A DNA stretch of 42,958 nt from an uncultured Muribaculaceae bacterium (GCA_910587545.1 CAJUMI010000013.1:1-42958); one strand, 5' to 3'. Positions 8,538 to 17,835 are shown, counted from the first letter of the stretch. The notes: generated by a model from the sequence alone, not told the origin. A program made the numbers and translations.

Positions 8538-8567
8538 CGTAGGGACGTACGTTTGGAGTACGTCCTG
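8538..8567. repeat. GTAGGGACGTAC-type interspersed palindrome
   Basis: Imperfect inverted repeat: GTAGGGACGTAC at 8538-8549, spacer, then GTACGTCCTGC at 8557-8567. Its sequence and layout match the perfect element at 13419-13447 (GTAAGGACGCACG and its complement), suggesting one family of short intergenic palindromes. It sits just after pgk, before that gene's terminator. Confidence 0.55.
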
Positions 8568-8579
8568 CCGTTGACATAA

Positions 8580-8614
8580 CAAAAAGGCGGTGTATCTGAC
8601 ACATCGCCTTTTTC
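8580..8614 (+). terminator. pgk Rho-independent terminator
   Basis: AAAAAGGCGGTGT, a short loop, then ACATCGCCTTTTT form a stem with one G-U pair, flanked by A and T runs on either side. It is placed directly after pgk and could act on both strands. Confidence 0.85.
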
Positions 8615-8629
8615 TATATTTCCACAACA

Positions 8630-9850
8630 ATGACAACCCGAAGCGACGAATTTTACAGATGGATCGAGGATCACGCAGCCGATGATCCGTTGAAGATGAG
8701 ACTTAAATATGCCTCGGCAGGAGACGGCTTTGACTATGACGCAGCCATCACTCAGATTGAATGCCGGAAACAATTCGGGAAGAAGCTTGCAGACACACTT
8801 TCAAGAGCTCCTCACTTCTACTTCCCGAACCGACTATCCGGCGAGCAGTCGACATCGGACCGCCTGGCCGATTATCACAAGACGCTTGTCATGAAAGACG
8901 AACCGCTGATAGACCTTACGAGCGGACTCGGGATCGATGTGTTCCATTGCTCGGCCGAATGTAGCCGCACTGTTGCGGTAGAGCGTTCGTCCGAGGTGGC
9001 CGAGGCGTTGAGGACAAATGCCGCAGAACTCGGATGCAAAAACATTAAGATCGTCTGCGATGATTGCAGGGATGTCATCTATCACACGGACGGGGAAATG
9101 TTCGGCACGGCATTTATCGACCCGGCACGAAGAGACAAAAACGGGGGGCGGGTTTTCCGGCTTAGCGACTGCGAGCCCGATGTCACGTTGATGCTACCGA
9201 AGCTGTCGGAGATCTGTCGGCGCCTGATTGTGAAAATGTCGCCGATGCTTGACATCAGTCATACGATAAACGCTCTTGGCGGCTGCTCGGAAATAATTGC
9301 GCTCGGAACAAGTACAGAGTGCAAGGAACTTATCGCTGTAAAAGATTTCTGCGACAGCAATCAAGCGGGCAACACTCTGATCAAAGGAATGACGCTACTG
9401 TCTGACCGTTGCGTTGAATTCACCTTCACGAAAGAAGAAGAGGCCGGAGCCCCGGCCCCGGCCTATACACTGCCTGAAAAGGGCAACTATCTGTATGAGC
9501 CATTCCCTTCGATGATGAAACTCGGCGCGAACAGGCTTATGGCGTTCAGATACGGGCTTGATGCTTTTCTCCCCAACTGCCGGCTATATCATTCGTCGGC
9601 CGAGGAAGATAATTTCCCGGGAGAAATGTTTGAGATAAAGGAGATGCTGGATTACAGCTCAAGAAACATCAAGCGTTTCAAAAAGGATTATCCACAGATC
9701 AACGTCGCGACGCGCAATTTCGGTATGAGCGCCGAGACGCTACGGAGCAAATTAGGAGTTAGGGAAGGCGGCCGAAAAAGAGTGTTCGGCATCATCGGCT
9801 ACAATGACAGACGTTTTTTGATTGTCGCTGAGCCGGTGAAAGGAAGCTGA
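8630..9850 (+). CDS. class I SAM-dependent methyltransferase, THUMP-like
   Basis: A 406-residue protein. The Rossmann SAM-binding motif is 'PLIDLTSGLGIDVF' (about residues 92-105), and the catalytic-type motif is 'AFIDPARRDKNGGRVF' (about 160-175), equivalent to the D/N-P-P motif. 'VAVERSSEVAEALRTNA' fits motif II. The C-terminal ~90 residues ('NVATRNFGMSAETLRSKLGVREGGRKRVFG') match the THUMP-like domain of a Bacteroidetes methyltransferase family. The substrate is unknown; a structured RNA is the likely inference from the THUMP-like part. It stands alone between two terminators. Confidence 0.8.
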   Translation: MTTRSDEFYRWIEDHAADDPLKMRLKYASAGDGFDYDAAITQIECRKQFGKKLADTLSRAPHFYFPNRLSGEQSTSDRLADYHKTLVMKDEPLIDLTSGLGIDVFHCSAECSRTVAVERSSEVAEALRTNAAELGCKNIKIVCDDCRDVIYHTDGEMFGTAFIDPARRDKNGGRVFRLSDCEPDVTLMLPKLSEICRRLIVKMSPMLDISHTINALGGCSEIIALGTSTECKELIAVKDFCDSNQAGNTLIKGMTLLSDRCVEFTFTKEEEAGAPAPAYTLPEKGNYLYEPFPSMMKLGANRLMAFRYGLDAFLPNCRLYHSSAEEDNFPGEMFEIKEMLDYSSRNIKRFKKDYPQINVATRNFGMSAETLRSKLGVREGGRKRVFGIIGYNDRRFLIVAEPVKGS

Positions 9851-9868
9851 CATGCCTCCTTTTATCCG

Positions 9869-9897
9869 AACGGTCAGACAAGGCGGACCGGCCGGAC
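9869..9897. repeat. short copy of the 9-bp YCNGACNNG repeat
   Basis: About three 9-base units (GGTCAGACA, AGGCGGACC, GGCCGGACT) follow the methyltransferase gene. They match the pattern of the longer array at 1135-1268. Confidence 0.55.
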
Positions 9898-9913
9898 TTT
9901 TCTTCGCGATAAC

Positions 9914-9952
9914 TTAAAGGCGGTGTATCAATCCGATACACCGCCTTTAAAT
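9914..9952. terminator. bidirectional terminator between methyltransferase gene and rplT
   Basis: TTAAAGGCGGTGTATC, a five-base loop, then GATACACCGCCTTTAA form a long perfect stem with A and T runs on both sides. It lies between two convergent genes and can serve both. Its core resembles the pgk terminator stem. Confidence 0.88.
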
Positions 9953-9971
9953 CAAAAAAAATAAATTAAGA

Positions 9972-10322
9972 TTAAGCGTTCTTTACTTTGTCAACGATTG
10001 CTTTGAAAGCTGCGGGATCGTTGAGAGCAAGGTCAGCGAGGACTTTGCGGTTGATCTCGATGCCGCTCTTGTGGATCAAGCCCATTAGCTTGCTGTAAGA
10101 GAGGTCTTCGAGACGCGCGGCAGCGTTGATACGCTGGATCCAGAGAGCGCGGAAGTTACGTTTTTTGTTTTTACGGTCACGATAAGCGTAGGTAAGACCT
10201 TTTTCCCATGTGTTTTTGGCAACGGTCCACACGTTACGACGGCAACCGAAATAGCCACGGGTGAGTTTTAAGATTTTCTTACGACGAGCGCGTGATGCTA
10301 CGTGGTTTACTGATCTTGGCAT
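9972..10322 (-). CDS. rplT: 50S ribosomal protein L20
   Basis: A 116-residue basic protein starting MPRSVNHVASRARRKKILKL. It is highly conserved: 'KGYFGCRRN'-like segment, 'YRDRKNKKRNFRALWIQRINAA', and 'SYSKLMGLIHKSGIEINRKVLADLA'. L20 binds 23S rRNA early in 50S assembly and, in several bacteria, represses its own operon. It is the last gene of thrS-infC-rpmI-rplT and ends at the bidirectional terminator. Confidence 0.98.
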   Translation of the reverse strand: MPRSVNHVASRARRKKILKLTRGYFGCRRNVWTVAKNTWEKGLTYAYRDRKNKKRNFRALWIQRINAAARLEDLSYSKLMGLIHKSGIEINRKVLADLALNDPAAFKAIVDKVKNA

Positions 10323-10447
10323 TTTCTTTGTAGATTTTGAATGTTAGCGGCACATTGCGCTTTTTGAGCTAAGCATTCGGTTAATAAAAAGAATTATAAA
10401 ATCACGAATTAAAATCTGATATGTGACGTTTTCAGCAGTATGCCCGA
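10323..10447 (-). other. rpmI-rplT spacer, possible control region
   Basis: The 125-base gap between rpmI and rplT is longer than usual for this operon. It contains a short complementary pair (AGCG...CGCT, in AGCGCAATGTGCCGCT on the minus strand) close to the rplT start. No TAnnTTTG box in the right place was found. An L20 autoregulatory site is a reasonable suspicion from other phyla, but no recognisable L20 leader is evident. Confidence 0.3.
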
Positions 10448-10645
10448 TTACTTGAGGCCGAGCAGAGCTTTAACGTTGCCTTCATCAACTTTGGCGATCA
10501 GACCAAAGTGGGTCAGATTTCTTTTTTGTTTTTTGGTTTTCTTGGTCAAGATGTGGCTCTTGAACGCATGTTTTCTCTTGATCTTTCCTGATCCGGTAAG
10601 GGCGAACCTCTTTTTGGCACCGGAATTAGTTTTAACCTTAGGCAT
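10448..10645 (-). CDS. rpmI: 50S ribosomal protein L35
   Basis: A 65-residue basic protein, MPKVKTNSGAKKRFALTGSG at the N-terminus, with 'KIKRKHAFKSHILTKKTKKQKRNL', typical of bL35. It lies between infC and rplT in the classical order. Confidence 0.97.
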   Translation of the reverse strand: MPKVKTNSGAKKRFALTGSGKIKRKHAFKSHILTKKTKKQKRNLTHFGLIAKVDEGNVKALLGLK

Positions 10646-10711
10646 TTTGTTTAATTTTTAAATTAATTCGAGTTATTTATAATGTGTGTCAACTCGTGAC
10701 ACGATTTAAAA

Positions 10712-11317
10712 TCATTTCTTTTTAGGCGAAATCATGATGATCATGCGTTTGCCTTCGAGCACCGGCATCTGTTCGACCTTGCCGTATTCCTCGAGATCGT
10801 TGGCGAAACGCAGGAGAAGGACTTCGCCCTGCTCTTTGAAAAGTATCGAGCGGCCTTTAAAGAACACATAAGCCTTAACCTTGGCGCCTTCCTGAAGGAA
10901 GCCGATCGCATGCTTGAGCTTGAAGTTGTAGTCGTGCTCGTCAGTCTGAGGTCCGAAACGGATTTCCTTGACAACGATTTTGGTAGATTTTGCCTTGATC
11001 TCTTTTGCTTTTTTCTTCTGCTGATAGAGATATTTCTGGTAGTCGAGTACCTTGCAAACGGGTGGCTCGGCGTTAGGCGAGATCTCCACGAGATCCAATT
11101 CAAGATCTTCGGCAATCTTGAGCGCTTCGTGAATGGAATATATGCCGACGGTAACATTGTCACCAACCAGACGCACTTCCCGGGCACGGATATGTTCGTT
11201 GATATTGTTAGGGTAAGCGTTTCGCTCGGGACGGCGCTGCTGCGGTCCGCGATTAGCGTTGTTATTACCGTTTGAATTAACGGGACGGGGTCCCGGGTTA
11301 TAGGGCTTTTTATCCAT
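10712..11317 (-). CDS. infC: translation initiation factor IF-3
   Basis: A 201-residue IF-3 that binds the 30S subunit and proofreads initiator tRNA selection. The N-domain begins at 'NEHIRAREVRLVGDNVTVGI' (about residue 39), followed by 'LDLVEISPNAEPPVCKVLDYQKY'. The C-domain shows 'KEIRFGPQTDEHDYNFKLKHA' and the final 'MIIMISPKKK'. The first ~38 residues are an Asn/Arg/Pro-rich low-complexity extension. The start is an ATG, unlike the AUU of E. coli infC. It begins eight bases after thrS. Confidence 0.97.
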   Translation of the reverse strand: MDKKPYNPGPRPVNSNGNNNANRGPQQRRPERNAYPNNINEHIRAREVRLVGDNVTVGIYSIHEALKIAEDLELDLVEISPNAEPPVCKVLDYQKYLYQQKKKAKEIKAKSTKIVVKEIRFGPQTDEHDYNFKLKHAIGFLQEGAKVKAYVFFKGRSILFKEQGEVLLLRFANDLEEYGKVEQMPVLEGKRMIIMISPKKK

Positions 11318-11325
11318 TCAGAGGG

Positions 11326-13263
11326 TTATTGGTTAATGCTTTTTTTGACTTCATCTGCCAAAAACTCTGCAAAGGTAGTGATTTTCATCGAACCTTTATC
11401 ACCTTCGCCCTGTTTTCTCACCGAAATTTCAGCATTTTGTGCTTCTTTTTCGCCAACAATGAGCAAATAAGGGATTCGTTTGAGTTCGTTATCGCGAATT
11501 TTACGTCCGATCTTTTCATTTCGGTCATCGACAATTGCGCGGATATCATGGCTTTCGAGCTGCTTGGCGACGTCAAACGCGTAATCGTTGAATTTTTCGC
11601 TGATTGGCAGAACGACGACCTGATCGGGGGCGAGCCACAGCGGGAATCGTCCCGCCGTGTGTTCGAGAAGAACAGCGACGAAGCGTTCGAGAGAGCCGAA
11701 AGGCGCACGGTGAATCATCACCGGGCGGTGCTTCTGATTGTCAGCTCCGGTATATTCGAGCTGGAAGCGTTCGGGCAGGTTGTAATCCACCTGGATCGTA
11801 CCAAGCTGCCATCGACGGCCGAGCGCGTCTTTGACCATGAAGTCAAGTTTAGGACCATAGAACGCAGCTTCGCCAAGCTCTTTACGAGCTTTTAGACCTT
11901 TTTCCTCACATGCTTCGATAATAGCCTGTTCGGCAAGATGCCAGTTTTCATCGCTTCCGATGTATTTTTCCTTGTTATTAGGGTCACGAAGTGAAATCTG
12001 CGCTTCATAATTGTCAAACTTCAGAGCCTTGAAAATGTAGAAGATAATATCCATCACCTTCAAAAACTCGTCTTTGATCTGATCAGGAGCACAGAAGATG
12101 TGGGCATCGTCCTGCGTAAAACCGCGGACGCGTGTCAGACCGTGGAGCTCACCGCTCTGTTCATAGCGGTAAACTGTACCGAACTCGGCGAGACGCAGAG
12201 GCAGTTCGCGGTATGAACGCGGATAAGCACGGAAGATCTCACAGTGATGAGGACAGTTCATCGGTTTGAGCAGATATTCCTCGCCTTCTTCGGGTGTGTG
12301 GATTGGCTGGAAAGAGTCCTTGCCGTATTTGGCGTAGTGCCCCGAGGTCACATATAGCATCTTATTGCCGATATGGGGAGTGATGACCTGAAGATAGCCG
12401 TACTTTTTCTGTATCTTACGAAGGAACTGCTCGAGACGATCGCGGAGAGCCGCGCCTTTCGGGAGCCAAAGAGGAAGACCCGCACCGACGTTCTGAGAAA
12501 AGGCAAAAAGTTCCATCTCTTTTCCGAGCTTGCGGTGGTCGCGTTTCTTGGCCTCCTCGAGAAGGACAAGATATTCGTCGAGCATTTTTTTCTTGGGGAA
12601 TGATATGCCGTAGACACGGACAAGCTGATTGCGCTTCTCGTCGCCGCGCCAGTATGCTCCGGCGAGCGAAGTGATCTTCACGGCCTTGATCGGAGCCGTG
12701 GTCGGGATATGCGGGCCACGGCAGAGGTCGGTGAAGTTGCCCTGGGTGTAGGTCGTGATATGACCGTCCTCAAGCTCGGAAATCAGCTCACATTTATACT
12801 CCTCGCCTCTGTCGCCGAACAGCTTGAGGGCGTCGGACTTGGAAATGTCGCGGCGGACGATGTCGCTCTTTTTCTGCGCGAGATCAAGCATCTTTTTCTC
12901 GATTTTGGCAAAATCGTCGGATGTGAGCTGGTTGTCGCCCGGATCTATATCGTAATAGAATCCGTTCTCGATGGCCGGACCGATGCCGAACTTCACACCG
13001 GGATAAAGCTCCTGAAGAGCCTCAGCGAGCAGATGGGCTGAACTGTGCCAGAAGGCGTGTTTGCCTTCTGAATCGTCCCATTTGAACAGTCTGATCTCAG
13101 CATCGGTGTCGATAGGACGGGTGAGATCCCACTCCTGTTCGTTGACAGAAGCGGCCAAAACATCCTGAGCAAGACGCGGGCTGATAGATTCTGCAATCTG
13201 AAGCGGAGTAACACCTGCCTCAAACTGCTTTACACTTTTATCAGGGAAAGTTATATTAATCAT
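11326..13263 (-). CDS. thrS: threonine--tRNA ligase
   Basis: A 645-residue class II synthetase. Domain order: TGS (residues 1-60, MINITFPDKSVKQFEAGVTP), the editing domain with 'HSSAHLLAEALQEL' and 'CRGPHIPTT', then the catalytic core with 'MLYVTSGHYAKYGKDSF', 'LKPMNCPHHCEIF', 'RYEQSGELHGLTRVRGFTQDD' and 'MIHRAPFGSLERF'. The anticodon-binding C-domain ends 'KITTFAEFLADEVKKSINQ'. Zn-binding Cys/His residues of the core are present. First gene of the thrS-infC-rpmI-rplT operon. Confidence 0.98.
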   Translation of the reverse strand: MINITFPDKSVKQFEAGVTPLQIAESISPRLAQDVLAASVNEQEWDLTRPIDTDAEIRLFKWDDSEGKHAFWHSSAHLLAEALQELYPGVKFGIGPAIENGFYYDIDPGDNQLTSDDFAKIEKKMLDLAQKKSDIVRRDISKSDALKLFGDRGEEYKCELISELEDGHITTYTQGNFTDLCRGPHIPTTAPIKAVKITSLAGAYWRGDEKRNQLVRVYGISFPKKKMLDEYLVLLEEAKKRDHRKLGKEMELFAFSQNVGAGLPLWLPKGAALRDRLEQFLRKIQKKYGYLQVITPHIGNKMLYVTSGHYAKYGKDSFQPIHTPEEGEEYLLKPMNCPHHCEIFRAYPRSYRELPLRLAEFGTVYRYEQSGELHGLTRVRGFTQDDAHIFCAPDQIKDEFLKVMDIIFYIFKALKFDNYEAQISLRDPNNKEKYIGSDENWHLAEQAIIEACEEKGLKARKELGEAAFYGPKLDFMVKDALGRRWQLGTIQVDYNLPERFQLEYTGADNQKHRPVMIHRAPFGSLERFVAVLLEHTAGRFPLWLAPDQVVVLPISEKFNDYAFDVAKQLESHDIRAIVDDRNEKIGRKIRDNELKRIPYLLIVGEKEAQNAEISVRKQGEGDKGSMKITTFAEFLADEVKKSINQ

Positions 13264-13326
13264 TGTGTATTACGTTAAAAATCAATTGATAAGACAACGA
13301 TTCACATTAAAATCGCATATCAGCTG

Positions 13327-13334
13327 CAAAGATA
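13327..13334 (-). promoter_or_regulatory. thrS operon promoter (-10-type box)
   Basis: TATCTTTG on the minus strand (CAAAGATA on plus) lies 64 bases before the thrS start. The -33 position has no clear TTTG. No T-box structure was seen in the short leader. Confidence 0.55.
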
Positions 13335-13418
13335 CAAAAAAATAATGAGATTCAGAGCGTTTGATGCGAGAAACGAGTGGATTGAGAGCATTTTTAGCGA
13401 CATTTGTATCGGTAAAAA

Positions 13419-13447
13419 GTAAGGACGCACGAGCCGTGCGTCCTTAC
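13419..13447. repeat. perfect 13-bp palindrome (GTAAGGACGCACG family)
   Basis: GTAAGGACGCACG (13419-13431), AGC spacer, CGTGCGTCCTTAC (13435-13447). The arms are perfect. It lies 12 bases after the stop of the outer-membrane receptor gene and upstream of thrS, so it could act as a terminator-like hairpin although no T-run follows. A related, imperfect copy is at 8538-8567. Confidence 0.8.
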
Positions 13448-13458
13448 AATCCTTAATC

Positions 13459-16340
13459 TCAACGCTTTTTTGGCTGGATATTGAGACGGTATTGCACGGA
13501 GAGAAGGAAGTAGCGCGGCAAGGTATTGGTGTATGTAACCGTGCGTCCTGTAGCCGTGACGGCATAGTTGACGTTGGAGAGCTTATGGAGCAGATCAAAG
13601 CCGTCGACCATTACAGTCCAATGACTGTTGCGGGGCGGAGTGTAGGTCAATCTCAGATTCCATATAGGATCTGTCGTATCAAGGTTGTCGACACCGTAGC
13701 CGCGACGTGTGTAGCACGTAAAATCAGTGCTCGCGCCAAAACCTTTCGGCAACTTGAATGTACCTGATATGCCGTAATTGAAGTGCTGAGCGTCTATTGT
13801 GTTGAATCCTTCACGGTCGGACGACGAGTGACGGTTGGTGAAATCTCCACGCAACTGAAGCGTGTTGGATCCGAGTTGCCATGCAAGGCGTAGCCTTTCG
13901 CCTAAATTGACAGAATTGACTTTCTGCAACGAGGGTTCATTGAGATTAAGTCCGACCATATCAACGTTGCTGGCAAGGTTGACAGATGTCGAAGACGAAA
14001 GCGTGAATTGTTTTTTAGAACCGAACTGCCATGCGAAATCATCAGACACGGTACAGGATTTATTTCCATTGACGTTATATACGCTTGTATTGCGGACGCC
14101 GGTAGACGTGTTGTAGGTGTAACCTCTTGTCAACGCATTGTGAGTAAAATCAAAATAGACTGACAGTTGATTATTTACAGGCTTCTGATGCGGGCGCAAC
14201 CACCACATAAACGAATGAGACTGTTTGAGTTCGGATCTGAGCGCCGGATTTCCTCTAAATACATTGAGAGGGTCGGCGTTGTCGACAATCTCAAGCATGT
14301 CAGAGAGTTCGGGAAGGGTTGGAACTAACCCGAAATAATATTCCAATTTATTTGTGGGGCGTTTTTCCCTCAGACGGAAGCCATAGCTGATTGTAAACCC
14401 CCAACGGTTGGCAATGTTGACGTAAGCATTCGATCTGGAGATATCATAGTCGCGATCGTCTCGCCAATAATCGAGAGCGCGTTTCGAAAACGAGATCTTC
14501 GGCTCTACATTAATCAAAAGTAAATATTTATCTGTAGCATTATAATATTGCAACATCGGGACTATAGTGTGTAAATGCTCTTTCTGACGTGACATATAAC
14601 TGTTTGACGGATCGAAAGCTGCGAGATAACCGTCGGGCAGCACTCCATAAACGCCCATATCATTCAAGCGCTCGAGTGCATACATGTAATAATCACGTTT
14701 GCTGTCGGAATAACTGTAATAATAAGCTAAACTCAATTGGACCTTTGAGATCTGAGTATTATACACAATCATGCCGTCGGCTTTCAGTCTATGATTCGGA
14801 GAATAGTCGGTGAAATGTCTCAGGCGGTAGGCAGGCGTGGGATCGGAACCGTAGTTGATGTCCTGGCTTGTCCAGAATTCCTCTTTCTGATCATAATAAT
14901 TGATGCTGCCGGAGATCATGAGTCTGTCACCGCTCCGGGGCAACTTGATATTCAGGCTGGACGAAAATGTGCCGGTGAGATGTTTCAGCCAGCCATCGTT
15001 GAGATTCGCCGAACGGTTGAGTACATCTTCGAGCAACTGCGCCGAACCGTCGGAATACAAAACCTCGAGCAACTGCCGGGTCATCTCCTGATGCTCGGAA
15101 TTAAACGCGCCGGAAATATTGGACGACGATTTCTTATGATGGATATACTGCCCTCTGGCAAAAGCGCCAAAGCCTATTTTTTCATTACGAAAATATATCT
15201 GATGCCGGGTATCCAGATCCGTCTCACGGCGATATCCGTCACTATAGCTGTAATCGTATGTATCGCCGTCGGACAGAAAGTTGGTGCGGAACGTAGAGGT
15301 GGATGAATTGGTCCTCGACTGTCGGAAAGCGACGTTGCCACTTGCATTTCGGGTTTCTTCGGGATTTTCATACGAATAGTTGATGCCGGCCATATTGTAT
15401 CTACGCTTGCCGGATGGCATCTGTTCGGGTGTCCATGTATCATTTTTGCCAGGCACGCGGCTGTCATTGAGGTTGTTGAAGTTTCCGACGAATGACACAT
15501 TGGTCGTCGAATTGAACCACGACGCGAACATACGTCCGAGATAGCGGTCCTCGGTGCCGTAGCCGCCCTGGGCATTGATGAGCCAGCCGGCATTATATTC
15601 CCGCTTCAGTTTGACGTTCATCGTGAGATGCTTGGGCTCGGAGGTGTCGCCGAGATATTTTTCAGCCGTGGTCTTGCCTTTATAGACTTCGACATTCTTG
15701 ACAGTGTAGGCGGCAATGTTTTCAAGCATGAGGTTGTTGTTGCCATCGAAGAAATCCTTGCCGTTGAGAAGCAGAGACTCGACAAATTCACCATTGACCT
15801 TGATCTGTCCGTTGTCGTCGAGCTCGACACCGGGCAACTGAGCGATGAGACCGTCGAGCATCGAACCCTCGGCAAGCTGAAAAGCATCGGCATTATAGAC
15901 AATAGTGTCGCCTTTGTTGTAGAATTTGATTTTGGACGTAACCACGGTCACTTCTTTAAGTTGACGAGGCGCCCTTTCCATAAAGATTATTGGAATACGG
16001 CGCGAGGTCTCACGCTTTCCGATATTGTCGAGTCGGTAAGAAATAGTCTGAGTGGTATAGCCCTCGCACACGACATCGAACACGAATGTCGAATCTTTTT
16101 TGGGTACATTGAAATAAAACGAGGACATGTCAATGATTTCGCCGTTCTTATACCGGCTGCTTGATTGGTCTTAATGCTGTCGCGAACATTACCGATCGAA
16201 TCGTAAAGAAGCACGTAGGCATCAAGCAGGTCGGTCTTACCAAACGATTCTTTCACGCGCCCGCTGAGATAAAATTCATCACGGGCTAAAACAGAGAGCG
16301 AAACGCTCAAAGACAACAGAAGGTACAGTAGTTTTTTCAT
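13459..16340 (-). pseudogene. outer-membrane beta-barrel receptor, frameshifted near 16150-16156
   Basis: Two frames join into one TonB-receptor-like protein of about 960 residues. The first (from ATG 16340) gives a signal peptide (MKKLLYLLLSLSVSLSVLA) and the start of a carboxypeptidase-regulatory-like domain ('FYLSGRVKES', 'DAYVLLYDSIGNVRDSIKTN'). The second, open from about 16170 to the stop at 13459, continues it ('NGEIIDMSSFYFNVPKKDS'), then a plug-like region ('LDGLIAQLPGVELDDNGQIKVNGEFVESLLLNG') and an aromatic-rich barrel ending 'LLSVQYRLNIQPKKR'. The frames fit if one T is missing from GGTTATAAG (reads GGTATAAG). Without it neither frame makes an exported receptor. The substrate is unknown. 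Confidence 0.8.
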
Positions 16341-16384
16341 GAATACACGTTTTTATAGTGTTGTAAATATATATTATGCCACCG

Positions 16385-16416
16385 CGAAGATAATATAATT
16401 TATTAATATTTGCAAA
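16385..16416 (-). promoter_or_regulatory. probable promoter of the beta-barrel receptor gene
   Basis: On the minus strand TTTG (16416-16413) and TATCTTCG (16392-16385) are 20 bases apart, one mismatch from the Bacteroidetes consensus. The leader to ATG 16340 would be about 40 bases. Confidence 0.5.
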
Positions 16417-16501
16417 CAAAAATGGGGGAGTGTTAAACTTTGTCAACGCAGAAATTCAACCGCCAACCCATTCTTCGTTTAACATACTAATAATATGCAA
16501 A

Positions 16502-16528
16502 ATAGACACACCATCAAAGCATGTCTAT
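16502..16528 (-). terminator. possible folE terminator
   Basis: ATAGACA and TGTCTAT pair across a 13-base loop. On the minus strand the stem is followed by TTTT. It lies about 95 bases after the folE stop. The remaining 16529-16620 holds a TAAGAGATTGTCTAAA motif (16558-16573) and nothing else recognised. Confidence 0.4.
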
Positions 16529-16620
16529 ATTAAAAAAATTATTTGATATACCTCCTATAAGAGATTGTCTAAAGGAACTTTCTTAATCATGAAAAATCTT
16601 CCGGAAACGCTCAGAAGTAA

Positions 16621-17199
<579 letters not shown>

Positions 17200-17227
17200 A
17201 GATATGTTATACTAAAAAAGTCTGTCT

Positions 17228-17713
17228 TCAGTGTTGATTGATGCGATCTCTGACAATGCGCAGGGACTTTGCCATCGCGGGAAAAGCATGACGTATCTCG
17301 GCCATAGCGGCCTCGGCCTCGCCTCGCGTCTTGAAATCACCCACCTTGACTCTCCAATAGGGAGAGCTGAAGGTCACATAAACGGGAAACTCAGGAAAAC
17401 GAGTCTCGATCTGATGCTTGCGACTCTGCGCGTCGCCACGGGCAGAACGGACGTTGTTGTCATCGAAAACCTGGACTCTGTAGCCTGCGCGGATTTTCGG
17501 TGCGACGGTCTCTGTGAGATCTGCTTCGCCCGACTGCTCTTCATCAATCTGATGAACGGGAACTTTGAGTCTGTTGTTCAGAGCCTCGGGCTGGACAACG
17601 GAGATATTTCCGTTGTCATTCAGCGAATCGGCGATAGTCCGTCCTTGGACACAAACGGTCAACGCTGCCAAAACAGCCGTAGATGAAACAATTAGTCGAT
17701 GTGAAACCTTCAT
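17228..17713 (-). CDS. exported SPOR domain protein
   Basis: A 161-residue protein with a signal peptide (MKVSHRLIVSSTAVLAALTV...) and a C-terminal SPOR-type repeat ('YRVQVFDDNNVRSARGDAQS', 'YVTFSSPYWRVKVGDFKTRGEAEAAMAEI'). SPOR domains bind denuded septal glycan. I chose ATG 17713 because it gives a clean signal peptide and lies downstream of a full consensus promoter; the longer frame from 17773 would begin upstream of the transcription start. Neighbours are tpiA upstream and folE downstream, an arrangement familiar from Bacteroidales. Confidence 0.85.
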   Translation of the reverse strand: MKVSHRLIVSSTAVLAALTVCVQGRTIADSLNDNGNISVVQPEALNNRLKVPVHQIDEEQSGEADLTETVAPKIRAGYRVQVFDDNNVRSARGDAQSRKHQIETRFPEFPVYVTFSSPYWRVKVGDFKTRGEAEAAMAEIRHAFPAMAKSLRIVRDRINQH

Positions 17714-17743
17714 TAAGAGCTTGTCTAAAAATAATTGTGGGCA

Positions 17744-17776
17744 CAAAGATAAGAAAAAAATCTTTGCACCCACAAA
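17744..17776 (-). promoter_or_regulatory. promoter of the SPOR-folE unit, overlapped by an inverted repeat
   Basis: On the minus strand TTTG (17776-17773) and TATCTTTG (17751-17744) are 21 bases apart, a full consensus. A 14-bp inverted repeat with two mismatches (17737-17750 and 17760-17773) spans almost the whole promoter. This could be an operator, or the hairpin of a tpiA terminator. Confidence 0.75.
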
Positions 17777-17798
17777 ATATCAAAGTTAAAGAGGTGTA

Positions 17799-17826
17799 AA
17801 CGCCGGGGACTAAGCCGGGCGGTTAC
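17799..17826 (-). terminator. weak hairpin after tpiA
   Basis: ACGCCGGGG and the later CCGGGCGGT can pair imperfectly a few bases after the tpiA stop. There is no T-run directly behind it, so the call is tentative. Confidence 0.25.
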
Positions 17827-17835
17827 GTATCATGA

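Noticed and set aside
9914..9952. Attachment site or transposon end because of the long perfect stem
   Set aside because: It lies between convergent genes with A/T runs on both sides, which fits a bidirectional terminator.
13264..13418. T-box leader for thrS
   Set aside because: The leader is too short and the T-box consensus sequence is not visible.
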